64,000 nt of DNA from MADRE3 sp963718195 (GTDB taxonomy: Bacteria > Desulfobacterota > Desulfobulbia > Desulfobulbales > Desulfocapsaceae). Positions 25,969 through 34,732 of this stretch are shown in pieces (within the stretch, counting starts at the first letter, position 1; each line of letters begins with the position of its first letter). The stretch is taken from positions 62,001 to 126,000 of the forward strand of contig CAVQYQ010000001.1 of the NCBI GenBank assembly GCA_963718195.1, written 5' to 3'. The notes under the pieces were generated by a model. The model ran no database searches, was not told where the DNA came from, and was given only the letters and a program-made list of their open reading frames with translations. The position numbers and the translations under genes were made by a program.

Positions 25969-26997
25969 ATGAAAACAATTGGAATTCTGACCATGGCGTC
26001 CATTTTCACCCTCAGTGTTTCTGCCTATGGTGCTGACCAGACACTTGTCAGTACAAAAGCCGGTTCACCCATTATTCTTGATGGCATGGCCGATAAAGCC
26101 TGGGAGGCAGCAAAACCAATTACCATAACGCTTGAAGAACTGCCCTACGAGCCCAACAATGGCTATGAAGGCATGCGTGATACCGAGGTTTCTATCAAAT
26201 CACTTTATGATGACAACAGCGTCTACTTTCTGATTACCTATAAAGATCCGACAAAGAGCCTGGAACGTTTTCCATGGGTCAAGCAGGCTGACGGATCCTG
26301 GAAAAAACTTGCCAACAAAGACAGTACCGGTCATGACAACACCTACTATGAAGACAAATTTGCCATGTGGTGGAACATCAGCACCAAAGGATTTGAAGAA
26401 GAAGGATGTATGATTGCCTGTCACCTCAATGAACCGGGTGATAAATCAGCAGGACGTAAATATACGGCATCTGCCGGCGAAACCATCGATATGTGGCATG
26501 CAAAATATGTTCGATCGCTGCCGATGGGAATGTTTGATGACCAGTATGTCGACAACAATACTGACCCCAAGAAAAATGCAGGTTGGGGCCGTAAAGGTGA
26601 TACTGGCAAGGGTGGATACAAGAACAACGATAACAAGGATAAATCCGCTCCTGCCTTCATGAACCTGAATGCTACCGATGATGAGAAGTACTTTGTCATT
26701 CCAAGTAAAAAAGTTCCCTTTGTCGATACATTTAAAGAAGGTGATGTCGTTCCAGGTATCGATATTCAGCCGATGATGGGCGGCCGGGCCGACATTCTTG
26801 CCCGTAACCACCACGAGAACGGCATGTGGACCCTGGAAGTCATGCGCTCCCTGAAAACTGAAGGTGAGAATGCTGAGACCCAGGACGTCCAGTTTAGTGA
26901 CATGAGCAAGACCTACCCATTCGGTATTTCTGTTTTTGATAATTCACAGATCAATCACCTCTACCACATGGAAACACTTGAGATGAAGTTTCAATAA
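25969..26997 (+). CDS. Secreted ethylbenzene-dehydrogenase-type haem-binding domain protein
   Basis: A 342-residue protein with a clear Sec signal peptide (MKTIGILTMASIFTLSVSAYG, cleavage near 'AYGA-DQ'). The rest matches the EB_dh family, related to the gamma subunits of DMSO-reductase-type enzymes that bind haem b through Met and Lys or His. Visible family segments are 'PIILDGMADKAWEAAKPI', 'YEDKFAMWWNIS', 'EGCMIACH' (with a CxxxCH-like arrangement), 'DMWHAKYVRS' and 'NGMWTLEVMRSLKT'. The gene has a strong AGGAGG ribosome-binding site and its own terminator. It follows a two-component system that may control it. No molybdopterin catalytic subunit is adjacent, so the partner is unknown. Confidence 0.85.
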   Translation: MKTIGILTMASIFTLSVSAYGADQTLVSTKAGSPIILDGMADKAWEAAKPITITLEELPYEPNNGYEGMRDTEVSIKSLYDDNSVYFLITYKDPTKSLERFPWVKQADGSWKKLANKDSTGHDNTYYEDKFAMWWNISTKGFEEEGCMIACHLNEPGDKSAGRKYTASAGETIDMWHAKYVRSLPMGMFDDQYVDNNTDPKKNAGWGRKGDTGKGGYKNNDNKDKSAPAFMNLNATDDEKYFVIPSKKVPFVDTFKEGDVVPGIDIQPMMGGRADILARNHHENGMWTLEVMRSLKTEGENAETQDVQFSDMSKTYPFGISVFDNSQINHLYHMETLEMKFQ

Positions 26998-27037
26998 CAC
27001 CCGTATCAAAAGTAACTCAGGTAAAAGGTAGACCCAG

Positions 27038-27072
27038 GCAGGACAGTCATTACTGACTGTCCTGCTTTTTTT
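27038..27072 (+). terminator. Strong Rho-independent terminator
   Basis: A perfect 12-bp stem (27038-27049 GCAGGACAGTCA with 27054-27065) around the loop TTAC, followed by a T-run at 27066-27072. It ends the haem-binding protein transcript. Confidence 0.93.
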
Positions 27073-27142
27073 ATGGAGAATATGCATGGTGAGAGATCCT
27101 GTCGTGCAGACACTCGTTTACCAAAAAGAAATTTCAACATTC

Positions 27143-27172
27143 TTGACCATTGTTACTACATTGTGGTATAAA
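27143..27172 (+). promoter_or_regulatory. Sigma-70-like promoter before the Cys-rich protein gene
   Basis: TTGACC (27143-27148), an 18-base spacer, then TATAAA (27167-27172). Transcription would begin about 7 bases later, at or next to the ATG at 27180. The mRNA would then have almost no leader, or the true start is further downstream. Confidence 0.5.
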
Positions 27173-27179
27173 CCATGGT

Positions 27180-27629
27180 ATGGTTAAATATCTGACCCAG
27201 TATCACAGATACCTGCTCCAAGCTATGATTATCCTCACCCTCGCTCTGGGGATAGCGGGGCTCGGTATTTCCAAGACAGCTCTATCAGCATGTGAACCTG
27301 ACTGCCCCATGCACCAGACAAACATGCAAGATACTTCTTGCTGCGATGGTTCCGAGGCCAATCAAGCAGAAATGATTGCAGGGGGAAACCAGCAAGAGAA
27401 CCATCCCCTGTCACCCTGCTGTGACGGGGCATCCTGTATTGATTCCAGCTTTGAAGCGCAAGCGGTTGTCCCCAGTATATCGCCTTCTAAAGATACTGCA
27501 GCACCAGCCCCTCTCGTGCTTTCAGCAAATCGTACCTTCTTTCTTTTTCCAGAGAAAACCTCATCCCAGCTCCAATGTCTGGAAGGAAAAACCCCGATTT
27601 ATATGGTCACCTGTACCTACCTGATTTGA
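27180..27629 (+). CDS. Small cysteine-rich exported or membrane-anchored protein
   Basis: A 149-residue protein of unknown function (ATG 27180; the frame is open a little further upstream with a TTG). A hydrophobic segment at about residues 14-32 (LLQAMIILTLALGIAGLG) looks like a signal or anchor. It is followed by 'ACEPDCPMH', 'DTSCCDGSE' and 'SPCCDGASCID', three Cys clusters that could bind metal. The C-terminus has another hydrophobic stretch and a terminal 'VTCTYLI'. It precedes DUF2318 and an ABC transporter pair on the same strand, so a role in metal handling is plausible but unproven. I do not recognise the family. Confidence 0.6.
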   Translation: MVKYLTQYHRYLLQAMIILTLALGIAGLGISKTALSACEPDCPMHQTNMQDTSCCDGSEANQAEMIAGGNQQENHPLSPCCDGASCIDSSFEAQAVVPSISPSKDTAAPAPLVLSANRTFFLFPEKTSSQLQCLEGKTPIYMVTCTYLI

Positions 27630-27705
27630 TCCTCACCGCCCGTTCCACCTATTTATTGTAATAAGCAGAAAGTACATAATTGTCCTGAGAAACAAGGAGA
27701 TCGAT

Positions 27706-28170
27706 ATGAAACGTCTGATATTGTATGTGATGATGATACTGATCGCGGGTGTAACCTTTGTTCATCCTGTCAGTGATGGCAATGCGGCCTTCAGTATATT
27801 CAGTTCACATAAAAAGGTAAAAGACAGCGATGGTAAGATCATGATTGCCGTCAAGGATATCAGTGACGGGAAAGCCCACTACTATCAATACAAGAACGGC
27901 AGAAACAGTGTGAAGTTTTTTGTGGTGAAAAGCAGTGATGGTACTATTCGAGCAGCATTTGACGCCTGTGATGTCTGTTTTCCCGCCAAAAAAGGGTACA
28001 GCCAGGACGGCGATTTTATGATCTGTAATAATTGCGGCAAACGTTTCCATTCCAGCCGTATAAATGTCGTAAAAGGCGGCTGCAACCCGGCTCCACTGAA
28101 CCGTGAGGTCGTTGGTCAAAACCTCGTCATAAAGGTTGCTGATGTGCTTCCGGGCAGTCGCTTCTTTTAG
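27706..28170 (+). CDS. DUF2318 domain protein (predicted iron-sulfur or metal protein)
   Basis: A 154-residue exported or membrane-anchored protein. The N-terminal signal or anchor is about residues 3-22. The core is the DUF2318 pattern 'AAFDACDVCFPAKKGYSQDG', followed by 'ICNNCGKRF', a pair of CxxC motifs. The family occurs with FTR1/P19 iron uptake systems (for example Campylobacter Cj1660) and next to MacB-like ABC transporters, as here. It is likely a periplasmic metal or electron partner. An AAGGAG site precedes the ATG, and the permease gene follows after 8 bases. Confidence 0.87.
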   Translation: MKRLILYVMMILIAGVTFVHPVSDGNAAFSIFSSHKKVKDSDGKIMIAVKDISDGKAHYYQYKNGRNSVKFFVVKSSDGTIRAAFDACDVCFPAKKGYSQDGDFMICNNCGKRFHSSRINVVKGGCNPAPLNREVVGQNLVIKVADVLPGSRFF

Positions 28171-28178
28171 GGGGAAAC

Positions 28179-29342
28179 ATGAATCTTTTCACCATCCCGC
28201 TCAGAAACATGCGGAGAAAACCAACGAAAACATCACTGCTGCTGCTTGTTTTTACGCTCGGAGTCATGTCTATTGTCGCCCTCTATCAGGTATCACTGGT
28301 TGTCGGGGTGAGCCTGGAGCAGAAATTGACAGCCTTTGGTGCCAACATCGTGGTAAAGCCCTCAACAGAGAAGCTCAGTGTCAGCTATGGCGGCTTTCAC
28401 ATGGGCGACATGCTGCTCGATGTCAAAGATCTGCAGGAGTCTGAGACAATTACAGCCATCAGATCTATTGGACTGAGTGACCGGATCAGCGTGGTCGCGC
28501 CAAAACTCGTCACCATGCTCAAGCTCGATGAGGTGGCGATCGCCGTAGTCGGGGTAAAATGGACTGACGAGCTTGGCCTAAAGAGCTATTGGGCAACCGA
28601 TGGTGAATTCCCCCAGCGGCCCGATGAAATCCTAATTGGCAGTATTGCAGCAGAAAAGCTCGGGATAAAGACGGGCGAGAGACTCTCTCTGTATAACAGC
28701 GAATTCACGATTTCCGGAACCCTGTTTGAGACCGGCAGCGATGATGACTCGGTTATTCTCATGGATCTTGGGCGGTTGCAGGAACTGGTCGGTCAGCCAG
28801 GTGCGGTCAGCTTCATTGAGGTTGCCGCACTCTGCGCCGGATGCCCGATTGAAGATATCGTCGCCCAGATTCAGACAAATCTGCCGAAAACCTCGGTAAT
28901 TGCCCTCCAGAATATTGTCAATCAGCGGATGTCCTCGGTAAGATTTGTGCAGAAACTTGCATTGTCAATCAGCCTTGTCATTCTAGTGACTGCCTCAGCT
29001 ATGGTCGGTATATCGATGCTTTCTTCCGTCAATGAACGCAAAAAAGATATTGGAATCCTTCGATCGCTCGGTTACGGGAAATCCAGGGTTTTCCTGATTT
29101 TTTGTCTGGAAGCCGGACTTATTGGTGCTCTGGCAGGTGGCATTGGCTATCTGATCGGCTTTGGTGCCAGTTTGAAAACCCTTGAATTCTTGAGCTTAAC
29201 AGACGGTGCCAGACCTGTTTTTTCAATTGGGCAATTGGTCATCTGTTCTTCAATATTCCCGGTAATTACAATTCTCTCGGCTCTCTACCCGGCCTGGCGT
29301 GGAGCCTCCATTGAACCTTCCCAGGCACTTGTTTCCCTCTAG
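28179..29342 (+). CDS. ABC transporter permease, FtsX/MacB-like
   Basis: A 387-residue permease with one N-terminal span, a periplasmic MacB-like core domain (about 45-265) and three C-terminal spans. The N-terminus 'IPLRNMRRKPTKTSLLLLVFTLGVMSIVALY' and the coupling region 'SVNERKKDIGILRSLGYGKSRVF' are FtsX-like. The core contains 'CAGCPIEDI', two cysteines not general for the family, which might take part in metal or thiol chemistry. Together with DUF2318 and the ATPase it resembles the ABC part of the P19 iron system of Campylobacter. Only one permease is present here, and FTR1 and P19 are missing from the window. Confidence 0.88.
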   Translation: MNLFTIPLRNMRRKPTKTSLLLLVFTLGVMSIVALYQVSLVVGVSLEQKLTAFGANIVVKPSTEKLSVSYGGFHMGDMLLDVKDLQESETITAIRSIGLSDRISVVAPKLVTMLKLDEVAIAVVGVKWTDELGLKSYWATDGEFPQRPDEILIGSIAAEKLGIKTGERLSLYNSEFTISGTLFETGSDDDSVILMDLGRLQELVGQPGAVSFIEVAALCAGCPIEDIVAQIQTNLPKTSVIALQNIVNQRMSSVRFVQKLALSISLVILVTASAMVGISMLSSVNERKKDIGILRSLGYGKSRVFLIFCLEAGLIGALAGGIGYLIGFGASLKTLEFLSLTDGARPVFSIGQLVICSSIFPVITILSALYPAWRGASIEPSQALVSL

Positions 29343-29350
29343 GTGATGAT

Positions 29351-30022
29351 ATGCTCGTAGCCAAGAATATAACAAAACGTTTTCCTTCAGAGAAAACAGA
29401 TGTCACCGTCTTACAGGATATCTCCCTGAAATTGGAAGAAGGTGATTTTGCCTCGATTATCGGCAGGTCAGGATCCGGTAAAACGACCCTGCTCAATGTC
29501 CTTTCAACCCTTGTCAAGCCAGATGACGGCGAACTCAATTATCGAGGACAGGATCTTGCATCTGTTTCAGAGAATCACCTGAACGGACTTCGAAAATCCG
29601 ATTTTTCCGTCATCTTCCAGTTTCACCATCTGCTGCCCTATCTCACGGTACACGAAAACACCCTGCTGCCCTTCATGAACACCCTCAAACCGGTCAGCAG
29701 ACAAATAGAGATAAAAGCACTGGAGAGCCTTGATCGGGTCGGTTTGGCAGACAAGGCGAAGCGGCTGCCCGGAAACCTCTCGGGAGGTGAGCAACAAAGA
29801 GTTGCCATAGCCCGGGCATTGGTAAAGTCGTCAAAAATTCTTTTTGCAGATGAGCCTACCGGCAGCCTTGACAAGGCAACCGGGGAATCCATCATGGAAC
29901 TGCTGTCCAAACTCCATAAGGAAGGACTCTCAATTGTGATGGTTACTCACGAGCCCGAGTACGCCAGACTCGCAGAGAGAACCATTGAAATAGAAGACGG
30001 CAGGATCGTCAATCATTGTTAA
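29351..30022 (+). CDS. ABC transporter ATP-binding protein (LolD/MacB-like)
   Basis: A 223-residue ATPase with all motifs: Walker A 'GRSGSGKTTLL', Q loop 'VIFQFHHLLPYLT', signature 'NLSGGEQQRVAIARAL', Walker B 'ILFADEPTGSLD' and H loop 'VMVTHEPEY'. It belongs with the FtsX-like permease 8 bases upstream. The gene ends overlapping the convergent DUF924 gene by 4 bases. Confidence 0.93.
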   Translation: MLVAKNITKRFPSEKTDVTVLQDISLKLEEGDFASIIGRSGSGKTTLLNVLSTLVKPDDGELNYRGQDLASVSENHLNGLRKSDFSVIFQFHHLLPYLTVHENTLLPFMNTLKPVSRQIEIKALESLDRVGLADKAKRLPGNLSGGEQQRVAIARALVKSSKILFADEPTGSLDKATGESIMELLSKLHKEGLSIVMVTHEPEYARLAERTIEIEDGRIVNHC

Positions 30023-30555
30023 AAGCTCGAATTTGGCTCTTTCAGGAAAGCCCGCTCCTCGCTGGTTGATTTCCTGCCCAGAATGTCATTTCTGTGAGGA
30101 TAGCGGCCAAATCGATCGATAATTGACTTGTGCTTAAGCTCCCACTCAAGACTCGACTGAACACCGTGTTGACGGTAAAGATCTTCTGCAATTTCATGGA
30201 TCTTTACCGATTCACTATGCATGAAAGGGAGATAAACGAAGCCTCTTTCTACAGGTGTAAGCGTTTTATCCACCCCCAGTGATAAAGCTTCCTGGGCGAG
30301 TACCAGGGCCACCTGGTCATGGGCAAATGACAGCGGTGTCCCCCGGAACATATTTCTGGAAAACTGATCAAGAACGATGATCTCAGCCAGTCTTCCCTTA
30401 CCATTTTCGCGCCACTCAAATAATTCGCACCGCGTGGCTTTTGCGTGGATCTCTGAAAACCGTTCTACAATCAACTGGTCGAACTCGTCATCTTTCTTCC
30501 ACCATTGCGATTGCTCCACCTCTTCAAACCAGAATTTCAGGACTTCCTGATACAT
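30019..30555 (-). CDS. DUF924 family protein
   Basis: A 178-residue protein when started at ATG 30553-30555, which has AAGGGA 8 bases upstream. A start 11 codons earlier is possible but less well placed. Family hallmarks are 'VLKFWFEEVEQSQWWKKDDEFD' at the N-terminus, 'EIIVLDQFSRNMFRGTPLSFAHD' in the middle, and 'FVYLPFMHSE' followed by 'FGRYPHRNDILGR'. The fold is an all-helical TPR-like repeat and the biochemical role is unknown. It forms a single-gene unit. Confidence 0.9.
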   Translation of the reverse strand: MYQEVLKFWFEEVEQSQWWKKDDEFDQLIVERFSEIHAKATRCELFEWRENGKGRLAEIIVLDQFSRNMFRGTPLSFAHDQVALVLAQEALSLGVDKTLTPVERGFVYLPFMHSESVKIHEIAEDLYRQHGVQSSLEWELKHKSIIDRFGRYPHRNDILGRKSTSEERAFLKEPNSSF

Positions 30556-30840
30556 GTTATTATCCCTTTGCATTGAAAACGTGATCATTATCTCGTGTGA
30601 TCTGTTACAGCAACCTCAACCGAATGCTGCACCTCTGCTACATGAAAAAAAATAATTCTTTTCAGTGAAAATGCTTATTCTAATAAATTGATAATTTTTT
30701 ATTTAATTGCCAGCCACTTCCGAGCTTCTCATTTTTCCGACGGTAGAGCGGCTCACGAGAAACTTCGCGAGTTATTGGCGCTGGAATATGACGCTTCATT
30801 TGGAAAGGAGCTGAACTCTTTTTAAACTGAGAGCAATACT

Positions 30841-32190
30841 ATGCCGCATTATGATCTATTTGTAATTGGAGGTGGCTCAGGCGGGGTCGCCTGTGCCAGA
30901 ACTTCTGCAGCACTGGGGGCCAAGGTCGGTCTGGCAGAGGTTGACCGACTGGGCGGTACCTGCGTGAATCGCGGCTGCGTGCCGAAAAAGCTTCTGATGT
31001 ACGCATCTCAGGCGGCAGAAGAGCTGTGCAACGCCGACAGCCTCGGCTGGTCCTGCAGTGGAGCAACATTTGACTGGGCTGATTTGCGCACTGGGGTCCA
31101 GGCAGAACTTCGTCGGCTCAACGGCATCTACGATGGCCTTCTGGAAAAATTCAACGTACGTGTTTATCAGAATGCAGCCCGTTTCATCAACGCAAACACC
31201 GTGCAGATTGGAAATCAGAAAATCACTGCCGACCGGTTTATGATTGCCACTGGCGGTACACCTTTTGTACCCGATTTCCCTGGTCGAGAACATGTCATCG
31301 TCTCTGATGACGCCTTTTTACTTGATCGGTTACCAAAAAAAATGGCGATAATCGGCGGTGGCTATATCGGTCTGGAATTTGCCAGCATATTCCAGGGGCT
31401 CGGTGTAGAAATCTCCCTTGTGGCTCGTTCTGCGCGTCTTCTGCGTGGTTTCGATGCAGATCTTGCGGAACATCTGCGGGCCGAAATGGTGAAAAAGGGA
31501 ATTATCGTACTGTGTGGTTCCAGTGTTGAAAGGATTGAGAAAACAGCTGATGGGCTGCGTGTATTTTGCGAGGAATGTGATAGCAGAACCTTTGATCAGG
31601 TTCTTTTTGCCACCGGACGCAAGCCCAATTCGACCGGCCTGGGTCTCGACACCATAGGCGTTTTACTAAATAGTTCAGGGGCAATAGAAGTTGATGAACA
31701 GATGCAGACCTCAATTCAGAATATTTACGCCATAGGTGATGTAACCAACAGGATGAACCTGACTCCAGTTGCAATCAACGAAGGCCGCATCTTTGCTGCA
31801 AATCATTTCGGCGGGGAGGATCACAGGATGGATTATTCCAACATCCCCACCACAGTTTTCAGCCAGCCGCCACTTGGCACTGTCGGGCTGACCGAGGCTC
31901 AAGCCCGGGAAAAATACGACCACGTCGTTATTTTCAAGACAGTTTTCCGACCGATGAAATATTCTCTTGGCAGAATTGACGAACATACCCTGATGAAACT
32001 CGTGGTGGATAGTTCCACCGACCGGGTTCTGGGCGTCCATATGGTCGGGCCCGATGCCGGAGAAATCCTGCAGGGATTTGCTGTGGCCCTTAAAACCGGT
32101 GCCACCAAGACCGATTTTGACCGAACCGTAGGTATTCACCCCAGCAGCGCTGAGGAATTTGTCACCATGAGAGAACCATTTATTCAGTAA
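30841..32190 (+). CDS. gor: Glutathione-disulfide reductase-like pyridine nucleotide-disulfide oxidoreductase
   Basis: A 449-residue flavoprotein. The FAD motif is 'VIGGGSGGVACART' and the redox-active disulfide is in 'GGTCVNRGCVPKKLL' (residues 39-53). NAD(P)H binding is 'AIIGGGYIGLEFASIF' (about 174-189). A second FAD segment is 'NIYAIGDVTNRMNLTPVA', and the C-terminal catalytic 'GIHPSSAEEF' holds the His-Glu pair. The CVNRGCVPKK form is characteristic of glutathione reductase rather than dihydrolipoamide dehydrogenase. An alternative substrate such as trypanothione-like or bis-gamma-glutamylcystine thiols cannot be excluded. It is preceded by a 250-base AT-rich region and transcribed alone. 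Confidence 0.87.
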   Translation: MPHYDLFVIGGGSGGVACARTSAALGAKVGLAEVDRLGGTCVNRGCVPKKLLMYASQAAEELCNADSLGWSCSGATFDWADLRTGVQAELRRLNGIYDGLLEKFNVRVYQNAARFINANTVQIGNQKITADRFMIATGGTPFVPDFPGREHVIVSDDAFLLDRLPKKMAIIGGGYIGLEFASIFQGLGVEISLVARSARLLRGFDADLAEHLRAEMVKKGIIVLCGSSVERIEKTADGLRVFCEECDSRTFDQVLFATGRKPNSTGLGLDTIGVLLNSSGAIEVDEQMQTSIQNIYAIGDVTNRMNLTPVAINEGRIFAANHFGGEDHRMDYSNIPTTVFSQPPLGTVGLTEAQAREKYDHVVIFKTVFRPMKYSLGRIDEHTLMKLVVDSSTDRVLGVHMVGPDAGEILQGFAVALKTGATKTDFDRTVGIHPSSAEEFVTMREPFIQ

Positions 32191-32250
32191 GGCAGACTGA
32201 GACAGCACGCATAAATGGTTAATGAAAAGCAATCAAAGTCTTTTCAACGA

Positions 32251-32271
32251 CCGGGAGGAGGCATGAAATAA
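32251..32271 (+). other. Strong Shine-Dalgarno site followed by a two-codon frame
   Basis: GGGAGGAGG at 32253-32261 is followed at once by ATG AAA TAA (32263-32271). It is either the remaining start of a lost gene or a translational leader for the ArsC-like gene about 100 bases further on. The spacing between the site and the ATG is very short, so initiation is uncertain. Confidence 0.35.
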
Positions 32272-32367
32272 TACAGGAAAGTGTTTCAGAATTGGTCAGT
32301 GGTTCTGCTCTGCAAGCTATCGCTTGTCGGGGCATCCATTATCGTCATCACAGATAGAGAGTCAACC

Positions 32368-32817
32368 ATGTTAAATGTACTCATTGTCTCCGATTACATT
32401 TTCGGCAAAAACCTGATAGCCGGTGCATACCTCAAGGATCTCGGGGGTGAGCATTTTTCCGTTGAATGTGCTCACTTTGAGACTGGCCCATTATATCCGA
32501 TGGTTACGATAGTTATGAAACTGGATGGCTATGATCTTTCTAGCTGTGAGCCTCCCTGCCTGGTTTCCGAACTGTTTGAAAATCAACGACGTTTCGAGAT
32601 TGTAATCACAATCTGCCCAAAGCGCTTAGATGCAAAATGTCCTGATTTTCCCGGCCAGTTAATACGGTTAAACTGGGGACATTCCGACCCGGATAAAATT
32701 GCTGAAAGCAGAATTGACAGAATTCAACAGCTCAGAACCATGCGGGATGACATAAAGACAGATGTTGTCAATTTCATCGATGAAGTTAAAAATGGCTCAC
32801 TGCGCGATCTGCTGTGA
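32368..32817 (+). CDS. ArsC-like (low-molecular-weight phosphatase fold) protein lacking the catalytic cysteine loop
   Basis: A 149-residue protein when started at ATG 32368; the longer frame from 32281 adds 29 residues before an obvious N-terminus. The second half follows thioredoxin-coupled arsenate reductases closely: 'GYDLSSCEPPCLVSELF', 'FEIVITICPKRLDAKCPDFPG', 'LNWGHSDPDK' and a terminal 'MRDDIKTDVVNFIDE' helix. The N-terminal strand 'LNVLIVSDYIFGKNLIAGAYL' sits where the family has the C-x5-R phosphate loop, and it has neither the Cys nor the Arg. The residual cysteines match the second and third redox Cys only in part. It therefore cannot work by the usual mechanism. A regulatory or binding role is possible. 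Confidence 0.72.
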   Translation: MLNVLIVSDYIFGKNLIAGAYLKDLGGEHFSVECAHFETGPLYPMVTIVMKLDGYDLSSCEPPCLVSELFENQRRFEIVITICPKRLDAKCPDFPGQLIRLNWGHSDPDKIAESRIDRIQQLRTMRDDIKTDVVNFIDEVKNGSLRDLL

Positions 32818-32905
32818 TATCCCCGTTTGGCCCGGTCTTCAAAGAGTGATCACCTTTCAGTAACATTAGTTTCAAGAACAATAATTAGCGGTCCACGGCG
32901 TTACT

Positions 32906-34672
32906 ATGAAGAACTTTCTGTTCGAATCACTCAATGAATTGAGGCTGCGTTTTATTCCCTTCCTCGGTTGGATTGGTGAGTTAAAAAATCCCGCTATCGT
33001 CAAGGCAGATATCGTTGCCGGCATAACCGTTGCCCTGGTTCTTATCCCCCAGGCCATGGCTTACGCACAGCTGGCCGGTTTACCTCCCCACTATGGTTTG
33101 TATGCATCGTTTCTCGTGCCAATTGTCGCAGCAATTTTCGGTTCCTCGAAACAGTTACAAAACGGGCCCGTTGCCGTTATTTCCCTGATGACCGCTGCGG
33201 CACTGGCGCCGTTGGGTTTAACTGCGGAACAAACCGTTATGTATGCGGCCCTGCTTGCTCTCCTTGCCGGCGGAATTCAGTTAATTCTCGGATTCCTGCG
33301 GCTGGGCATCATGGTTGATTTTCTATCACACTCCGTTGTCATCGGTTTTACCAATGCCGCCGCTCTTGTCATTGCCAGTATGCAATTCGGCAAACTATTC
33401 GGCATCAGTATAAATCCCGGTCACTACTTACATGAAACCCTCTGGAATCTGGCTGTAGCGATACCGGATCAGACCCATTTGGTGACCATGTTCATGGGGA
33501 TCCTGGCAATCTTATTGTTACTTCTATTCAAGCGGTTTACTCCCAGGCTGCCCGGTATTCTCTTCACCGTCATTATCACCACCGTTGTCGCCTGGCTGAC
33601 GGGCTATGCTGAAAGAGGCGGGGCAGTGGTGGGAGTAGTACCGGCTGGGTTACCAACATTTTCATGGCCTGAATATGACCCCACGCATATCAAAGATCTC
33701 ATGCTGCCAGCCGGTATGATCGCCTTCTTAAGTTTTGTTGAAGCATTTTCTATTGCAAAGGCAGTCGCCTCGAAAACACGCCAACGTCTTTCTGCTGATC
33801 AGGAAATGGTGGGTAAGGGATTGGCGAATCTCACGGCAGGCGTCATGCAGGGGTACCCGGTGTCCGGGTCTTTCTCAAGGACAGCAGTCGCCTTTGATGC
33901 AGGGGCAAAAACCGGCTTTGCCGCAATCATTTCGGGAATCATTGTCGGGTTGACCTTGTTATTCCTGACCCCGCTCATGTATCACTTGCCAACGGCAACC
34001 CTTGCGGCTGTAATCATTGTCGCTGTTGCAGGGTTGTTTCAGATCGCCCCCCTGATTCACTCATGGAAGGTTAATCGCCATGACCTTGTTGTGGCATTTG
34101 TGGTGTTTAACACCACCATATACTTTGCGCCACACCTTGAGAAAGGTGTTTATATTGGGATTGCCATATCATTGGCCTTTTATATCTATCGTACAATGCG
34201 TCCGCATTTCGCCGAAGTCTCCATGTATGAAGATGGCACGTTTCGAGACGCACATCTGCTTGGCATGCAAACCAGCGAAACCCTGGCTTTATTTCGTTAT
34301 GACGGTGACTTATATTTTGTTAATGCCGGCTACCTGGAAAAGCGGTTGTTAAATGCCGTAGCCGAAAAACCAGAGTTAAAAGTGGCTATACTTGACATTG
34401 AGGCGGTTGACCAGATTGACACAACCGGTGAAGAGATGCTTGCGCATATGTCAGAGTGGTTTAAAGAAGCAGGAATTGAATTTTACATCACCCGGCCGAA
34501 GTTCAAGGTAACAGATGTACTTAAGCGAACAGGATTATATGACAAAATAGGTGCTGACCATATTTATAGCAAGCGCCAGGACGCGCTTCTGGCCGTTACA
34601 CTAAAATACGGCGACCTCGTTGACATCAAACATTTACGAAGTCATCTGCCTGTTGAGGTAACCGCGAGCTGA
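32906..34672 (+). CDS. SulP family anion (sulfate) permease with STAS domain
   Basis: A 588-residue inner-membrane transporter. Ten or more spans occupy about residues 20-440, including the signature 'VALVLIPQAMAYAQLAGLPPHYGLYAS' (about 42-68) and 'GSFSRTAVAFDAGAKTGFA', typical of SulP span 8. A cytoplasmic STAS domain covers about 455-570 ('VAILDIEAVDQIDTTGEEML'). SulP proteins move sulfate, bicarbonate or other anions by symport with H+ or Na+. In a sulfur-cycling bacterium sulfate is a reasonable guess. It is transcribed alone after the ArsC-like gene. Confidence 0.93.
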   Translation: MKNFLFESLNELRLRFIPFLGWIGELKNPAIVKADIVAGITVALVLIPQAMAYAQLAGLPPHYGLYASFLVPIVAAIFGSSKQLQNGPVAVISLMTAAALAPLGLTAEQTVMYAALLALLAGGIQLILGFLRLGIMVDFLSHSVVIGFTNAAALVIASMQFGKLFGISINPGHYLHETLWNLAVAIPDQTHLVTMFMGILAILLLLLFKRFTPRLPGILFTVIITTVVAWLTGYAERGGAVVGVVPAGLPTFSWPEYDPTHIKDLMLPAGMIAFLSFVEAFSIAKAVASKTRQRLSADQEMVGKGLANLTAGVMQGYPVSGSFSRTAVAFDAGAKTGFAAIISGIIVGLTLLFLTPLMYHLPTATLAAVIIVAVAGLFQIAPLIHSWKVNRHDLVVAFVVFNTTIYFAPHLEKGVYIGIAISLAFYIYRTMRPHFAEVSMYEDGTFRDAHLLGMQTSETLALFRYDGDLYFVNAGYLEKRLLNAVAEKPELKVAILDIEAVDQIDTTGEEMLAHMSEWFKEAGIEFYITRPKFKVTDVLKRTGLYDKIGADHIYSKRQDALLAVTLKYGDLVDIKHLRSHLPVEVTAS

Positions 34673-34732
34673 ATTCGATCAGAAAAAGGATCATTTCCCG
34701 GCCTGTGTCATCTGGAATCTGAACAAGCTATG

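Noticed and set aside
30700..30835. A short open stretch reading as protein (GRAAHEKLRELLALEYDA) before the glutathione reductase-like gene.
   Set aside because: No start codon in frame after the preceding stop; possibly a gene remnant, but too short to call.
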